A stretch of 64,000 nt of DNA, taken from assembly GCF_038237375.1 (NCBI RefSeq), contig NZ_CP151273.1, positions 1,488,001-1,552,000 on the forward strand, in the 5' to 3' direction. The stretch is from Alcaligenes sp. SDU_A2. Lineage in GTDB: Bacteria; Pseudomonadota; Gammaproteobacteria; Burkholderiales; Burkholderiaceae_B. This document shows positions 27,330-35,160 of the stretch, one piece after another (position 1 is the first letter of the stretch; each line of letters starts with the position of its first letter). The notes under the pieces are model-generated. The model ran no database searches, was not told the DNA's origin, and was given only the letters and a program-made list of their open reading frames with translations. The position numbers and the translations under genes are program-made.

Positions 27330-27377
27330 TTGATTTAGATCAACAATAAAGAAATATCAGTGGTTTATAGTCCTTTC
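27330..27377 (+). promoter_or_regulatory. FNR class II promoter, probably leaderless
   Basis: A perfect FNR/ANR box, TTGAT TTAG ATCAA (27330-27343), is followed after 22 bp by TATAGT (27366-27371, five of six matches to -10 consensus). With the standard -41.5 spacing, transcription starts at base 27378, the A of the ATG of the next gene. No Shine-Dalgarno sequence precedes that ATG, which fits a leaderless mRNA. Confidence 0.7.
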
Positions 27378-28346
27378 ATGCCCGCCTACTCCATCTTTTC
27401 CCTGCCCAAGCCCCTGACCGCCGAACAGCGTTCGCGCAGGCGGCACACCTTGGCGCGCCTAGGCCTGGCCTGGCTGTCGGCCATGCAGGTCATGATGTTC
27501 GCTTTCCCGGGCTATATGCGCTCGTTCAGTTCTTCCCCGGACAATATCGAATCCCTGTCGCAAGCCATCGTGCTCATGAACTGGGCCAGCCTGGCCCTGA
27601 CCATGCCAGTCGTGCTGTATTGTGCCTGGCCCATCCTCAAGGGCGCGCTGGCCAGTCTGTCTACGGGGCGCGTGGGCATGGACGTGCCCGTTGCTCTGGG
27701 CATCATTGGCGCTTTTCTGCCCAGCGTGGTCAGTACCTGGACGCATCAGGGCGAAGTCTATTACGACTCGGTCACCATGTTCGTGGCCTTTTTGCTGACG
27801 GCGCGTTATCTGGAACTGTGTGCCCGGCAGTCCGTCGCGCAAGGCGGTTCGCACGACGTTATCGAGCAGTTTCGCCGTTCGGTTACCGGCCATGCCAATA
27901 CCCTGGCCTTCTGGTTCGTCACGATTCAGCTGGCGCTGGCGGCCGTAGTGGGGCTGGTCTGGTACTGGCTGGATGCTTCCCATGCGGTTCCCGTTGTGGT
28001 TTCGCTGCTGGTCATGAGCTGCCCCTGTGCCATGTCCATGTCCGTGCCTACGGCAGTGGCGTCGGCGCATGCCGGCTTGTCGGCCCGCCCGGCGTCCAGC
28101 GAATTTGAAGTGGTTCAGCTTACCCAGCAAACCGGCCGCATTGCCCGCCAGAACCTGTACGGCTCTATTGCCTGGCATTTGCTCATGACGCCGCTGGCCG
28201 CTGTGGGCATCGTGGCTCCCTGGCTGGCAGCCGTCAGCATGTTGGTGTCTTCGCTGGCGGTGGCGGCCAACTCCTGGCGCATCTATCGCAGCCGTGTCCG
28301 CCGCGCTCCTGCCGGCTGGACTGGACCGGCGGCAGGGCAGGCCTGA
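27378..28346 (+). CDS. P1B-ATPase-like membrane protein lacking all cytoplasmic domains
   Basis: The 322-residue protein resembles the membrane part of a copper P1B-ATPase of the CcoI/CopA type. About eight spans are visible (roughly 27-47, 63-84, 101-120, 128-147, 177-198, 204-229, 260-280, 283-300). The membrane metal site SCPCAMSMSVPTA (CPC at 215-217) is kept, as are MDVPVALGIIGAF and the C-terminal TGRIARQNLYG. The actuator domain (TGE), phosphorylation motif (DKTGT) and nucleotide-binding domain are absent: only about 25 and 15 residues stand in their places. There is no N-terminal metal-binding domain. The frame is open with no stops. It cannot be an ATP-driven pump as it stands. Its place before ccoS and ccoNOQP suggests a role in copper handling for cbb3 oxidase. 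Confidence 0.8.
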   Translation: MPAYSIFSLPKPLTAEQRSRRRHTLARLGLAWLSAMQVMMFAFPGYMRSFSSSPDNIESLSQAIVLMNWASLALTMPVVLYCAWPILKGALASLSTGRVGMDVPVALGIIGAFLPSVVSTWTHQGEVYYDSVTMFVAFLLTARYLELCARQSVAQGGSHDVIEQFRRSVTGHANTLAFWFVTIQLALAAVVGLVWYWLDASHAVPVVVSLLVMSCPCAMSMSVPTAVASAHAGLSARPASSEFEVVQLTQQTGRIARQNLYGSIAWHLLMTPLAAVGIVAPWLAAVSMLVSSLAVAANSWRIYRSRVRRAPAGWTGPAAGQA

Positions 28347-28347
28347 T

Positions 28348-28539
28348 ATGCTCGGCTCTTTACTGGTCCTTATCCCAATTTCCGTCGCGCTGGTCATCCT
28401 GATCGGCGTGGCCTTCTGGTGGGCGATCTTTGCCGGCCAGTTCGAAGACACTCAGACTGCAGCCGATTCCATTCTTCTGGATGACGACACCACGGTCGCC
28501 CGCCAGCCGCGCCGGGGGCGGCCGCCGGATACGCAATAA
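28348..28539 (+). CDS. ccoS: cbb3 oxidase maturation protein CcoS
   Basis: The 63-residue protein has one N-terminal membrane span (LLVLIPISVALVILIGVAFWWAIF) followed by AGQFEDTQTAADSILLDDD, the CcoS/FixS pattern GQFDDLEGPAxRIL. It is needed for cofactor insertion into cbb3 oxidase. The ATG lies one base after the stop of the ATPase-like gene, so both are probably on the FNR-controlled transcript. A longer in-frame start at 28294 would overlap the upstream gene. Confidence 0.92.
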   Translation: MLGSLLVLIPISVALVILIGVAFWWAIFAGQFEDTQTAADSILLDDDTTVARQPRRGRPPDTQ

Positions 28540-28624
28540 TTATTCTTTTAAGCTTCAAGGGCTGTTCGCGACAGGTAGTCCAAGGGGCTGGATCGCGCGT
28601 GTTTATGCGACTTTCCACGGCTTT

Positions 28625-28673
28625 TTGATGCACATCAAGGAGCCGTATTTCGACTTGCAGGATGATGCTGATA
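28625..28673 (+). promoter_or_regulatory. FNR class II promoter of ccoNOQP
   Basis: A perfect FNR/ANR box, TTGAT GCAC ATCAA (28625-28638), is followed after 22 bp by GATGAT (four of six matches to -10). The predicted start near 28673 leaves a 41-nt leader with AGGGGAAG before ccoN. The layout is that of microaerobic activation. Confidence 0.75.
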
Positions 28674-28713
28674 GTTGTCGCTTGTATTAACAATGTTTGT
28701 TTAGGGGAAGAAA

Positions 28714-30198
28714 ATGGGCACTTCCGATACGGTCGGAAATAACGCCGAAGTCTTCAATTACGGGGTGGTGCGACAATTCACCATCATGACCGTATTTTGG
28801 GGCGTCATAGGCATGGCAATGGGCCTTTTCATTGCCTTGCAATTGATCTGGCCAGAACTTAACTTTAATACGCCATGGCTGAGCTACGGACGTCTGCGTC
28901 CGCTGCATACCAACGCCGTGATTTTCGCCTTCGGCGGCACCGGCTTGTTTGCCACGTCGTACTACGTCGTGCAGCGTACCTGTCAGGCCCGTCTGTTCAG
29001 CGACAAGCTGGCAGCCTTCACCTTCTGGGGCTGGCAGGCCGCTCTGGTGGCCGCTGTCATCACCTTGCCCATGGGCTACACCAGCAGCAAGGAATACGCC
29101 GAACTGGAATGGCCCATCGACATCCTGATCACGCTGGTCTGGGTCGCGTATGCCATCGTGTTCTTCGGCACCATCGTCAAGCGCCGTGTGCGCCACATTT
29201 ATGTGGCTAACTGGTTCTTCGGATCTTACATCCTGACGATCGCCGTTCTGCACATCTTCAACAACCTGGAGCTGCCGGTCAGCTTCATGAAGTCCTACTC
29301 GGCGTATGCCGGCGTTCAGGACGCAATGGTGCAGTGGTGGTATGGCCACAACGCAGTGGGCTTTTTCCTGACCACCTCCTTCCTGGGCATGATGTACTAC
29401 TTCATCCCCAAGCAGGCCAACCGTCCCATCTACTCGTACCGTCTGTCCATCGTCCACTTCTGGGCGCTGGCGTTCACGTACATGTGGGCGGGTCCGCACC
29501 ATCTGCTGTACACCTCGCTGCCCGACTGGACACAGTCTCTGGGCATGACTTTCTCGCTGATTCTGCTGGCTCCATCGTGGGGCGGCATGATCAACGGCAT
29601 CATGACCATGTCCGGTGCCTGGCACAAGCTGCGTACCGACCCCATCCTGAAGTTCATGGTTGTGGCCATGTCCTTTTACGGCATGTCCACCTTTGAAGGC
29701 TCCATGATGGCCATCCGTACGGTCAATGCCCTGTCGCATTACACCGACTGGACCATCGGTCACGTGCACTCCGGTGCGCTGGGCTGGGTCGCCATGATCA
29801 CCTTCGGCTCCTTGTACTACCTGATTCCACGTCTGTACGGCCGCACCGAAATGGCTAAACCCCGCCTGATCGAGCTGCATTTCTGGCTGGCTACGCTGGG
29901 TGTGGTGCTGTATATCGCCGCCATGTGGATTGCCGGTGTCATGCAGGGCATGATGTGGCGCGCCACCGGTGCCGACGGTACCCTGACCTACAGCTTCGTT
30001 GAAGTCGTGAAAGCCACGTATCCTTTCTACGCCATCCGCGCTCTGGGCGGCCTGTTGTTCGTGACCGGCATCTTGCTCATGGCCTGGAATACCTTCCTGA
30101 CCATCAAGGGCCAGCCGCGCGTCAACCCTGTCGTGCCTCTCAAGAACCCCGATGCCCGCGATCCAGCCCTGGTGGGGCAAACCACCGTGCTGGCTTAA
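28714..30198 (+). CDS. ccoN: cbb3-type cytochrome c oxidase subunit I
   Basis: The 494-residue catalytic subunit carries the low-spin heme b and the heme b3-CuB site where O2 is reduced. About 12 membrane spans are present; conserved His-bearing segments include [42 protein letters not shown] and [12 protein letters not shown]. cbb3 is the high-affinity terminal oxidase used at low oxygen. It heads ccoNOQP and is preceded by a perfect FNR box. Confidence 0.98.
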   Translation: MGTSDTVGNNAEVFNYGVVRQFTIMTVFWGVIGMAMGLFIALQLIWPELNFNTPWLSYGRLRPLHTNAVIFAFGGTGLFATSYYVVQRTCQARLFSDKLAAFTFWGWQAALVAAVITLPMGYTSSKEYAELEWPIDILITLVWVAYAIVFFGTIVKRRVRHIYVANWFFGSYILTIAVLHIFNNLELPVSFMKSYSAYAGVQDAMVQWWYGHNAVGFFLTTSFLGMMYYFIPKQANRPIYSYRLSIVHFWALAFTYMWAGPHHLLYTSLPDWTQSLGMTFSLILLAPSWGGMINGIMTMSGAWHKLRTDPILKFMVVAMSFYGMSTFEGSMMAIRTVNALSHYTDWTIGHVHSGALGWVAMITFGSLYYLIPRLYGRTEMAKPRLIELHFWLATLGVVLYIAAMWIAGVMQGMMWRATGADGTLTYSFVEVVKATYPFYAIRALGGLLFVTGILLMAWNTFLTIKGQPRVNPVVPLKNPDARDPALVGQTTVLA

Positions 30199-30208
30199 GG
30201 AGTAAATC

Positions 30209-30868
30209 ATGGCTAACGAAACCAATAAGCGCTTTTCTCACGCAACCATCGAGAAAAACATCGGGCTGATGATCATCCTCAGCATCCTGGTCATCTCTTT
30301 TGCCGGCCTGGTGCAGATCGTTCCTTTGTTTTTCCAGCACTCTACGACCCAGCCTACCGAAGGCACGGTGCCTTACGAGCCCCTGAACCTGATCGGACGT
30401 GACATCTACATCCGCGAAGGCTGCGTCGGCTGCCACTCGCAGCAGGTACGCATGCTTCAGTCCGAAGTGCAGCGTTACGGCCCATACTCCCTGGCCGGAG
30501 AATCGGTCTACGACCACCCCTTCCTGTGGGGTTCCAAGCGTACCGGTCCCGACCTGGCCCGTGTTGGTCAGCGCTACAGCGACGAGTGGCATCGCATCCA
30601 CTTGCGCAATCCGCGCGCCCTTGTCAAGGAGTCCAATATGCCCGCCTATCCGTGGCTGCAGCATAACTCTGTCGAAGGCGAGAACGTGCAGGATCGCATG
30701 CGCGTGCTGCGCAAGTTGGGCGTGCCCTATACCGACGAACAAATTGCCAAGGCTCCCGAGCAGCTTGTAGGCAAGACCGAAGAAGACGCCGTGGTGGCGT
30801 ATCTGCAAGGTCTGGGCGTACAAAGCCGCGCTGCCGCCGCCAAGGCTGTGGAGCAAGGAGTTCATTAA
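30209..30868 (+). CDS. ccoO: cbb3 oxidase subunit II, mono-heme cytochrome c
   Basis: The 219-residue subunit has an N-terminal membrane anchor (residues about 19-42) and one heme c site, CVGCH at 72-76, in the conserved context [14 protein letters not shown]. It passes electrons from CcoP to CcoN on the periplasmic side. Ten bases separate it from ccoN; AAGGAG precedes the start. Confidence 0.97.
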   Translation: MANETNKRFSHATIEKNIGLMIILSILVISFAGLVQIVPLFFQHSTTQPTEGTVPYEPLNLIGRDIYIREGCVGCHSQQVRMLQSEVQRYGPYSLAGESVYDHPFLWGSKRTGPDLARVGQRYSDEWHRIHLRNPRALVKESNMPAYPWLQHNSVEGENVQDRMRVLRKLGVPYTDEQIAKAPEQLVGKTEEDAVVAYLQGLGVQSRAAAAKAVEQGVH

Positions 30869-31042
30869 ATGGCCATGGTCAACGCCGTAGTTACGATTCT
30901 GGCGATGGCGACCTTCCTGGGCATTTGCTGGTGGGCGTTCTCCCGAGGACGCCGCCAGGCCAATCAGGAAGCTGCGCTCCTGCCTTTCGCTTTGCCCGAC
31001 GAGGGACGCAACGACAAAAACCTTGGGGGTTCGAATGAGTGA
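30869..31042 (+). CDS. ccoQ: cbb3 oxidase subunit CcoQ
   Basis: This short gene encodes 57 residues: one membrane span (about 4-24, VNAVVTILAMATFLGICWWAF), a basic stretch SRGRRQANQEA and a polar tail with FALPDEG. That matches the CcoQ/FixQ layout, in which the subunit stabilises the CcoNOP core. It begins directly after the ccoO stop and overlaps ccoP by eight bases. AAGGAG lies within the end of ccoO. Confidence 0.92.
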   Translation: MAMVNAVVTILAMATFLGICWWAFSRGRRQANQEAALLPFALPDEGRNDKNLGGSNE

Positions 31043-31946
31043 TTTTTTCAATAATGGCTGGAGCCTGTGGATCTCCGCCATCGCTTTGGGCGGTATCGCA
31101 TTCTGCTTGTGGCTGCTGTTTACGCAGCGCTCTTTCCTGGGCAAGAATGTCCCGGTCGAAGAGACCGGCCACGTGTGGGATGGCGATCTGACCGAACTGA
31201 ACAATCCCGTGCCGCGCTGGTGGACGGTCATGTACATCGGCCTGTGCATTTTTGCCTTGGGGTATCTGGTGCTCTACCCAGGTCTGGGTACGTACAAGGG
31301 CGAACTGGGCTTTACCGCCGGTAAGCAGGTCAAGGAACAGCAGGCGGAAATCAATGCTCGTCTGGAGCCTGTGTATGCCCGTTATCGCGAAATGCCTATC
31401 GAAGACATCGCCCGCGATCAGGAAGCCCGCGAGATCGGTCAGCGCCTGTTTCTGAACAACTGTGCCCAGTGCCACGGCTCGGATGCTCAGGGTTCGCCCA
31501 GTTTTCCCAATCTGGCCAACAAGGCCTGGTTGTGGGGCGGCAAGCCAGAACAGATCCTGCACACGATTACCGAAGGCCGTACCGGCATGATGCCGCCGCA
31601 GTCGCAGCTGACGCCCGCAGAAGCGTCGGATGTGGCCCAGTACGTGCGCTCGATGTCCGGTCTGGCTGCCGATCCGCTGCGCGTCGTGCCTGGCAAGCGT
31701 GTGTATGACAGCACCTGCTTTGCCTGCCACGGTGCCGACGGCAAAGGCAATGTGCTGTTGGGTGCGCCCGACCTGACCGACGATTACTGGCTGTATGGCA
31801 GCTCCGAAGCCACTATCGTCCAGACCGTCCTGCAAGGCCGCACCAACCAGATGCCTGCCCAGAAAGGTACGCTTACACCCGAGCAGATCCGTCTGCTGGC
31901 CGGCTGGGTCTGGGGCTTGTCCAATACGGAACCCCAAGCCAATTAA
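31035..31946 (+). CDS. ccoP: cbb3 oxidase subunit III, di-heme cytochrome c
   Basis: The 303-residue subunit has two N-terminal membrane spans (about 11-30 and 64-83), the first probably from the fused N-terminal extension, and two heme c sites: CAQCH at 143-147 and CFACH at 228-232. It accepts electrons from the bc1 complex through soluble cytochromes. I start at ATG 31035 (MSDFFNNGWS), preceded by GGGGG; this overlaps ccoQ by eight bases. Confidence 0.97.
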   Translation: MSDFFNNGWSLWISAIALGGIAFCLWLLFTQRSFLGKNVPVEETGHVWDGDLTELNNPVPRWWTVMYIGLCIFALGYLVLYPGLGTYKGELGFTAGKQVKEQQAEINARLEPVYARYREMPIEDIARDQEAREIGQRLFLNNCAQCHGSDAQGSPSFPNLANKAWLWGGKPEQILHTITEGRTGMMPPQSQLTPAEASDVAQYVRSMSGLAADPLRVVPGKRVYDSTCFACHGADGKGNVLLGAPDLTDDYWLYGSSEATIVQTVLQGRTNQMPAQKGTLTPEQIRLLAGWVWGLSNTEPQAN

Positions 31947-31982
31947 GTTGTTTTAAATCGACAGACGTCTTCAGGACCTGCA

Positions 31983-33482
31983 ATGAGTAGTGACTCCCCC
32001 CAAGCTAGCGCCGACAATGCGCAGGAGCGCGTTCCCAAGTGGCAGCCGCCACGCAAAGGCAAAGGAGCGGGGGGCACCTCGCCGCAGGTCGAGAAGGCCC
32101 TGGTCGATGTACGCAGGAAAATCTACCCCCGTTCAGTGACCGGCGTTTTTGCCCGTTGGCGTGTGTGGATGGTGTATTTTACGCAGATCATCTTTTATGG
32201 TCTGCCCTGGATCGAATGGCACGGTCGCCAGGCTGTGCTGTTCGATCTGCTGGAACGCAAGTTCTACATCTTCGGCATGATTTTATGGCCGCAGGACGTC
32301 ATCTACCTGACCGTTCTGCTGCTGATTTCGGCCTTTTCTCTTTTTCTGTTTACCGCTATGGCGGGGCGACTGTTCTGTGGCTACGCCTGTCCCCAGACCG
32401 TCTATACCGAAATTTTTATGTGGGTCGAGCGCAAGGTCGAAGGCGACCGCCTGGCCCGCATCCGGCTCGATGAACAACCCTGGACCCTGAAAAAACTGCG
32501 CATCAAGGCCCTCAAGCACCTGCTGTGGGTGGTGATTGCCTTGTGGACCGGCTACACATTCATTGGCTATTTCGCGCCCATCCGCGAGCTGGGAGGCGAA
32601 CTGATTGCGCTTTCGCTGGGGCCTTGGCAGTGGTTCTGGTTGTTGTTCTACGCGTTTGCGACCTGGGGCAATGCAGGTTTTATGCGCGAGGCCGTCTGTA
32701 AATACATGTGCCCTTACGCCCGGTTCCAGAGCGTCATGGTGGACCGCGATACCTTTGTGGTTACCTACGACTTCGTGCGTGGCGAAACGCGCGGCGGCCG
32801 GTCGCGCAAGATAGACCACAAAGAGGCCGGCATGGGCGATTGCGTCGATTGCAGTCTGTGCGTGCAGGTCTGTCCGACGGGCATCGATATTCGTGATGGG
32901 CTGCAGTACATGTGCATAGGCTGTGGTGCCTGTGTGGACGTCTGTGATCAGGTCATGGACAAGATGGGTTACGAGAAGGGCTTGATCCGTTATACCTCCG
33001 AGCGCGCCATCGAGGACCGCATGACGCAATCTCAGGTACGACGGCGCATGCTGCGTCCGCGTGTCATCTCCTATATTCTGATTCTGGCGGTGATCTGCGG
33101 CGCGTTTGTCTACACGCTGGCCACGCGCACGCCCATGCGGGTCGATGTCATACGGGACCGTGGGGCCTTGGGTCGTGAAGTGCCGGGTGGCCTGATTGAA
33201 AACGTATTCCGCTTGCAGGTCATCAACACGTCGGAAGAGTCGATGGAACTGCAATTGTCCGTCAGCGGCCTGGAAGGCGCGCGCATTACCTTGACGGAAA
33301 ATGGCAGCGATCATATCCATGTCGATGCCGCTGCCAATAAGCTGCTGCCGGTGGTGGTGCAGGTGCCGATCAACAGCGCCAAGCCGGGGCTGTACGATAT
33401 CTCCATCCAAGCGGTGGGAGAGCACGAAAATGGCCGCAAGACCTATGTTAATGAGCGCAGCAGTTTTTATATACCTCAGTGA
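31983..33482 (+). CDS. ccoG: Cytochrome oxidase accessory protein CcoG (RdxA/FixG)
   Basis: The 499-residue polyferredoxin has several membrane spans and two 4Fe-4S motifs: CVDCSLCVQVCPTG and CIGCGACVDVCDQVM. The CGYACPQTVYTE and CKYMCPYARFQS segments belong to the family, followed by a periplasmic C-terminal domain. CcoG is linked to copper reduction during cbb3 assembly. It lies 36 bp after ccoP and is probably part of the same transcript. Confidence 0.96.
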   Translation: MSSDSPQASADNAQERVPKWQPPRKGKGAGGTSPQVEKALVDVRRKIYPRSVTGVFARWRVWMVYFTQIIFYGLPWIEWHGRQAVLFDLLERKFYIFGMILWPQDVIYLTVLLLISAFSLFLFTAMAGRLFCGYACPQTVYTEIFMWVERKVEGDRLARIRLDEQPWTLKKLRIKALKHLLWVVIALWTGYTFIGYFAPIRELGGELIALSLGPWQWFWLLFYAFATWGNAGFMREAVCKYMCPYARFQSVMVDRDTFVVTYDFVRGETRGGRSRKIDHKEAGMGDCVDCSLCVQVCPTGIDIRDGLQYMCIGCGACVDVCDQVMDKMGYEKGLIRYTSERAIEDRMTQSQVRRRMLRPRVISYILILAVICGAFVYTLATRTPMRVDVIRDRGALGREVPGGLIENVFRLQVINTSEESMELQLSVSGLEGARITLTENGSDHIHVDAAANKLLPVVVQVPINSAKPGLYDISIQAVGEHENGRKTYVNERSSFYIPQ

Positions 33483-33502
33483 TTCAACAGGGAGAACAAG
33501 TC

Positions 33503-33706
33503 ATGGACAACAGTACAGACAGTCAACCGTGGTGGCGTGAACCCTGGCCTTGGCTGCTGATGGCAGGTCCGGCACTGGCGATTGTGGGGTGTGCTATCAC
33601 CATTGTTCTGGCTTTTCAGAACTATGGCGATCAGGCTATCCACGACGGTGGCGTCAAGCAAGGGCTGGTGGTCAGCAAGCCTGAGCCTGTTCAGGAAAAG
33701 AACTGA
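33503..33706 (+). CDS. Short FixH/CcoH-like membrane protein
   Basis: The 67-residue protein has one membrane span (WPWLLMAGPALAIVGCAITIVLAF) after WWREPWPW. The position after ccoG and the N-terminus match FixH/CcoH, a cbb3 assembly factor, but the protein is much shorter than usual FixH (about 150 residues) and lacks the periplasmic domain. GGAGAAC precedes ATG 33503. It is either a minimal CcoH or a truncated one; the frame shows no sign of a recent break nearby. Confidence 0.75.
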   Translation: MDNSTDSQPWWREPWPWLLMAGPALAIVGCAITIVLAFQNYGDQAIHDGGVKQGLVVSKPEPVQEKN

Positions 33707-33742
33707 TAGCCCGGAATTCCGGTTTGCGATAGGGTAGACAAT

Positions 33743-34024
33743 ATGTGGCCTTTCAAGAAGGGGGTGCGAATGGGTATTCGGTCTCTGATGTGGATATTGT
33801 GGCCTTCGTTTCTGGCGGCGGGCGTGGTCAGTGCCATTGTGTTTGCGCTGGTCGACCCTTTGGATATCGTTTTTCTGGGGCATTTGCAGGCCGATCGCGT
33901 GTCCGTCTACACGGCGTCTTTCTTTTTGTTCTGGCTGGCGGCCGCGGGTTCTAGCGCACTTAGCCTGTTCATGGCGCCCGGCGGCAAGGCGGACGTGCCG
34001 GAACCGGCCGACAGTCTGGATTAA
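33743..34024 (+). CDS. Small two-span membrane protein of the cbb3 cluster, unknown function
   Basis: The 93-residue protein has two predicted spans (about 13-36 and 56-77): SLMWILWPSFLAAGVVSAIVFAL and ASFFLFWLAAAGSSALSLF. The pattern RSLMWILWPSFL with D-P-L-D-I between the spans recalls a conserved small protein found next to cbb3 genes in related bacteria, but no function is known to me. The start could also be ATG 33770 (MGIRSLMW), which has a better ribosome site (AAGGGGG). It is the last gene before the shared terminator with fnr. Confidence 0.7.
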   Translation: MWPFKKGVRMGIRSLMWILWPSFLAAGVVSAIVFALVDPLDIVFLGHLQADRVSVYTASFFLFWLAAAGSSALSLFMAPGGKADVPEPADSLD

Positions 34025-34041
34025 GCGAACCGGGCAGCAAG

Positions 34042-34078
34042 AAAAAAAGCACAGGTGTTTTTGCCTGTGCTTTTTTTT
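34042..34078. terminator. Bidirectional terminator between the cco cluster and fnr
   Basis: GCACAGG / CCTGTGC stem flanked by A7 on the left and T8 on the right, so it can stop transcription from both sides. Confidence 0.92.
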
Positions 34079-34109
34079 GCCGGTGAACAGCGCATGGAAA
34101 AGTGGCGCT

Positions 34110-34838
34110 TTAGTCCAGCTCGCTGCCGGCCAGGTTCTGCAAGGCGGGCAGATCCAGCAGATGCACTTCGCGCTGGGAAATCTTGAGCAGACCTTCGCGG
34201 GCAAAGCGCGAGAACAGACGGCTGACTGTTTCCAGGGTCAGGCCCAGGAAGTTGCCGATTTCTTCGCGGCTCATGCGCAGGATGAATTCGTAGGGCGAAT
34301 AGCCCAGCAAGGACAGGCGTTGGGACAGGTTCAGCAAGAAGGCGGCCAGACGCTGCTCGGAGCGCAGGCCAGCCAGGGTCAGCATCAACTGGTGGGCGCG
34401 GTTGATCTCTTTGCTCATCAGACGGCGAAACTGCTGCTGCAAGATGGGCAACTGGGCCGATAGACGATCCAGGTCGTCCAGGCGTATGACGCAGACCTCG
34501 CTATCTTCCAGGGCGATGGCATGCGAGACATGTCGGTTTTCGACCAGACTGTCCATGCCCAGGATTTCGCCGGGCAGCAAAAAGCCCGTGATCTGGATGT
34601 GGCCGATGGAATCTTCCAGCTGCATTTTGATCGAACCCGAACGCAAGCCGTATATCCCTTCGACCGGGTCGGCCAGCCGGAACAAGACTCCTCCCTTGGG
34701 GATGCGAATACGCTCCTTGACCAGATCGTCGAGCCTTTCCATTTCATGCTTGGGCATGCCTAGAGGCAGGCACACCTCATTCAGCATACAGCTTGAGCAG
34801 CGTATGGAGTCCGAGGTAACTGAGATACGTTTTTGCAT
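34110..34838 (-). CDS. fnr: FNR/ANR-type oxygen-sensing transcription regulator
   Basis: The 242-residue CRP-family protein has four cysteines placed as in FNR: Cys14, Cys17 and Cys23 (CX2CX5C) and Cys116, the ligands of the oxygen-labile 4Fe-4S cluster. A cyclic-nucleotide-type beta barrel (40-120), dimer helix (125-155) and helix-turn-helix follow. The recognition helix contains E203-TV-S206-R207, the residues that read TTGAT half-sites. ATG 34838 (MQKRISVTSD) matches relatives; an upstream in-frame start at 34880 would include the operator. It probably controls the FNR boxes found before paaA, the ATPase-like gene and ccoN. Confidence 0.95.
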   Translation of the reverse strand: MQKRISVTSDSIRCSSCMLNEVCLPLGMPKHEMERLDDLVKERIRIPKGGVLFRLADPVEGIYGLRSGSIKMQLEDSIGHIQITGFLLPGEILGMDSLVENRHVSHAIALEDSEVCVIRLDDLDRLSAQLPILQQQFRRLMSKEINRAHQLMLTLAGLRSEQRLAAFLLNLSQRLSLLGYSPYEFILRMSREEIGNFLGLTLETVSRLFSRFAREGLLKISQREVHLLDLPALQNLAGSELD

Positions 34839-34871
34839 AAAAATAGGGACGGAAAGCGAAACGCAGAGTCC

Positions 34872-34885
34872 TTGAGTCAAATCAA
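34872..34885 (-). promoter_or_regulatory. Near-consensus FNR box upstream of fnr
   Basis: On the minus strand this reads TTGAT TTGA CTCAA, one mismatch from consensus. A TACAAT element (minus strand) lies just upstream. If that is the -10, the box sits just after the start point, as in negative autoregulation. Confidence 0.5.
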
Positions 34886-35037
34886 GGTTAATTGTAGCTT
34901 TTTATTGACGACTATTCCGGGCAATGCCCGAATATGTTCCAGTCAGGGCGTGGCGGGCAAGGCCGAAGCGGCTCTGCCGGCCTGTTGCACTGGCTAGGCG
35001 GCTGATTTTCGCTTGTTGTATAAAAGCGATGGCGGGA

Positions 35038-35065
35038 CTTGAATACCGCGCGTTCGTCCTTATCT
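35038..35065 (+). promoter_or_regulatory. Candidate sigma32 (heat-shock) promoter for clpB
   Basis: CTTGAA (35038-35043), 14 bp, then CCTTATCT (35058-35065) resembles the RpoH consensus CTTGAA / CCCCATNT. It lies about 95 bp before the clpB start, in the 322-bp region shared with fnr. Confidence 0.5.
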
Positions 35066-35160
35066 GCATTGCATCCTGTTATTTGTTGCGAGACTCGCTG
35101 GGGCAGTGATCGGTAACTGTTGATGGTGGGGTGTCGCATTTATTCATAAGTGAATACGCT

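Noticed and set aside
34924-35109. 61-codon frame between fnr and clpB
   Set aside because: It covers the sigma32-like promoter, has no ribosome site and resembles no family.
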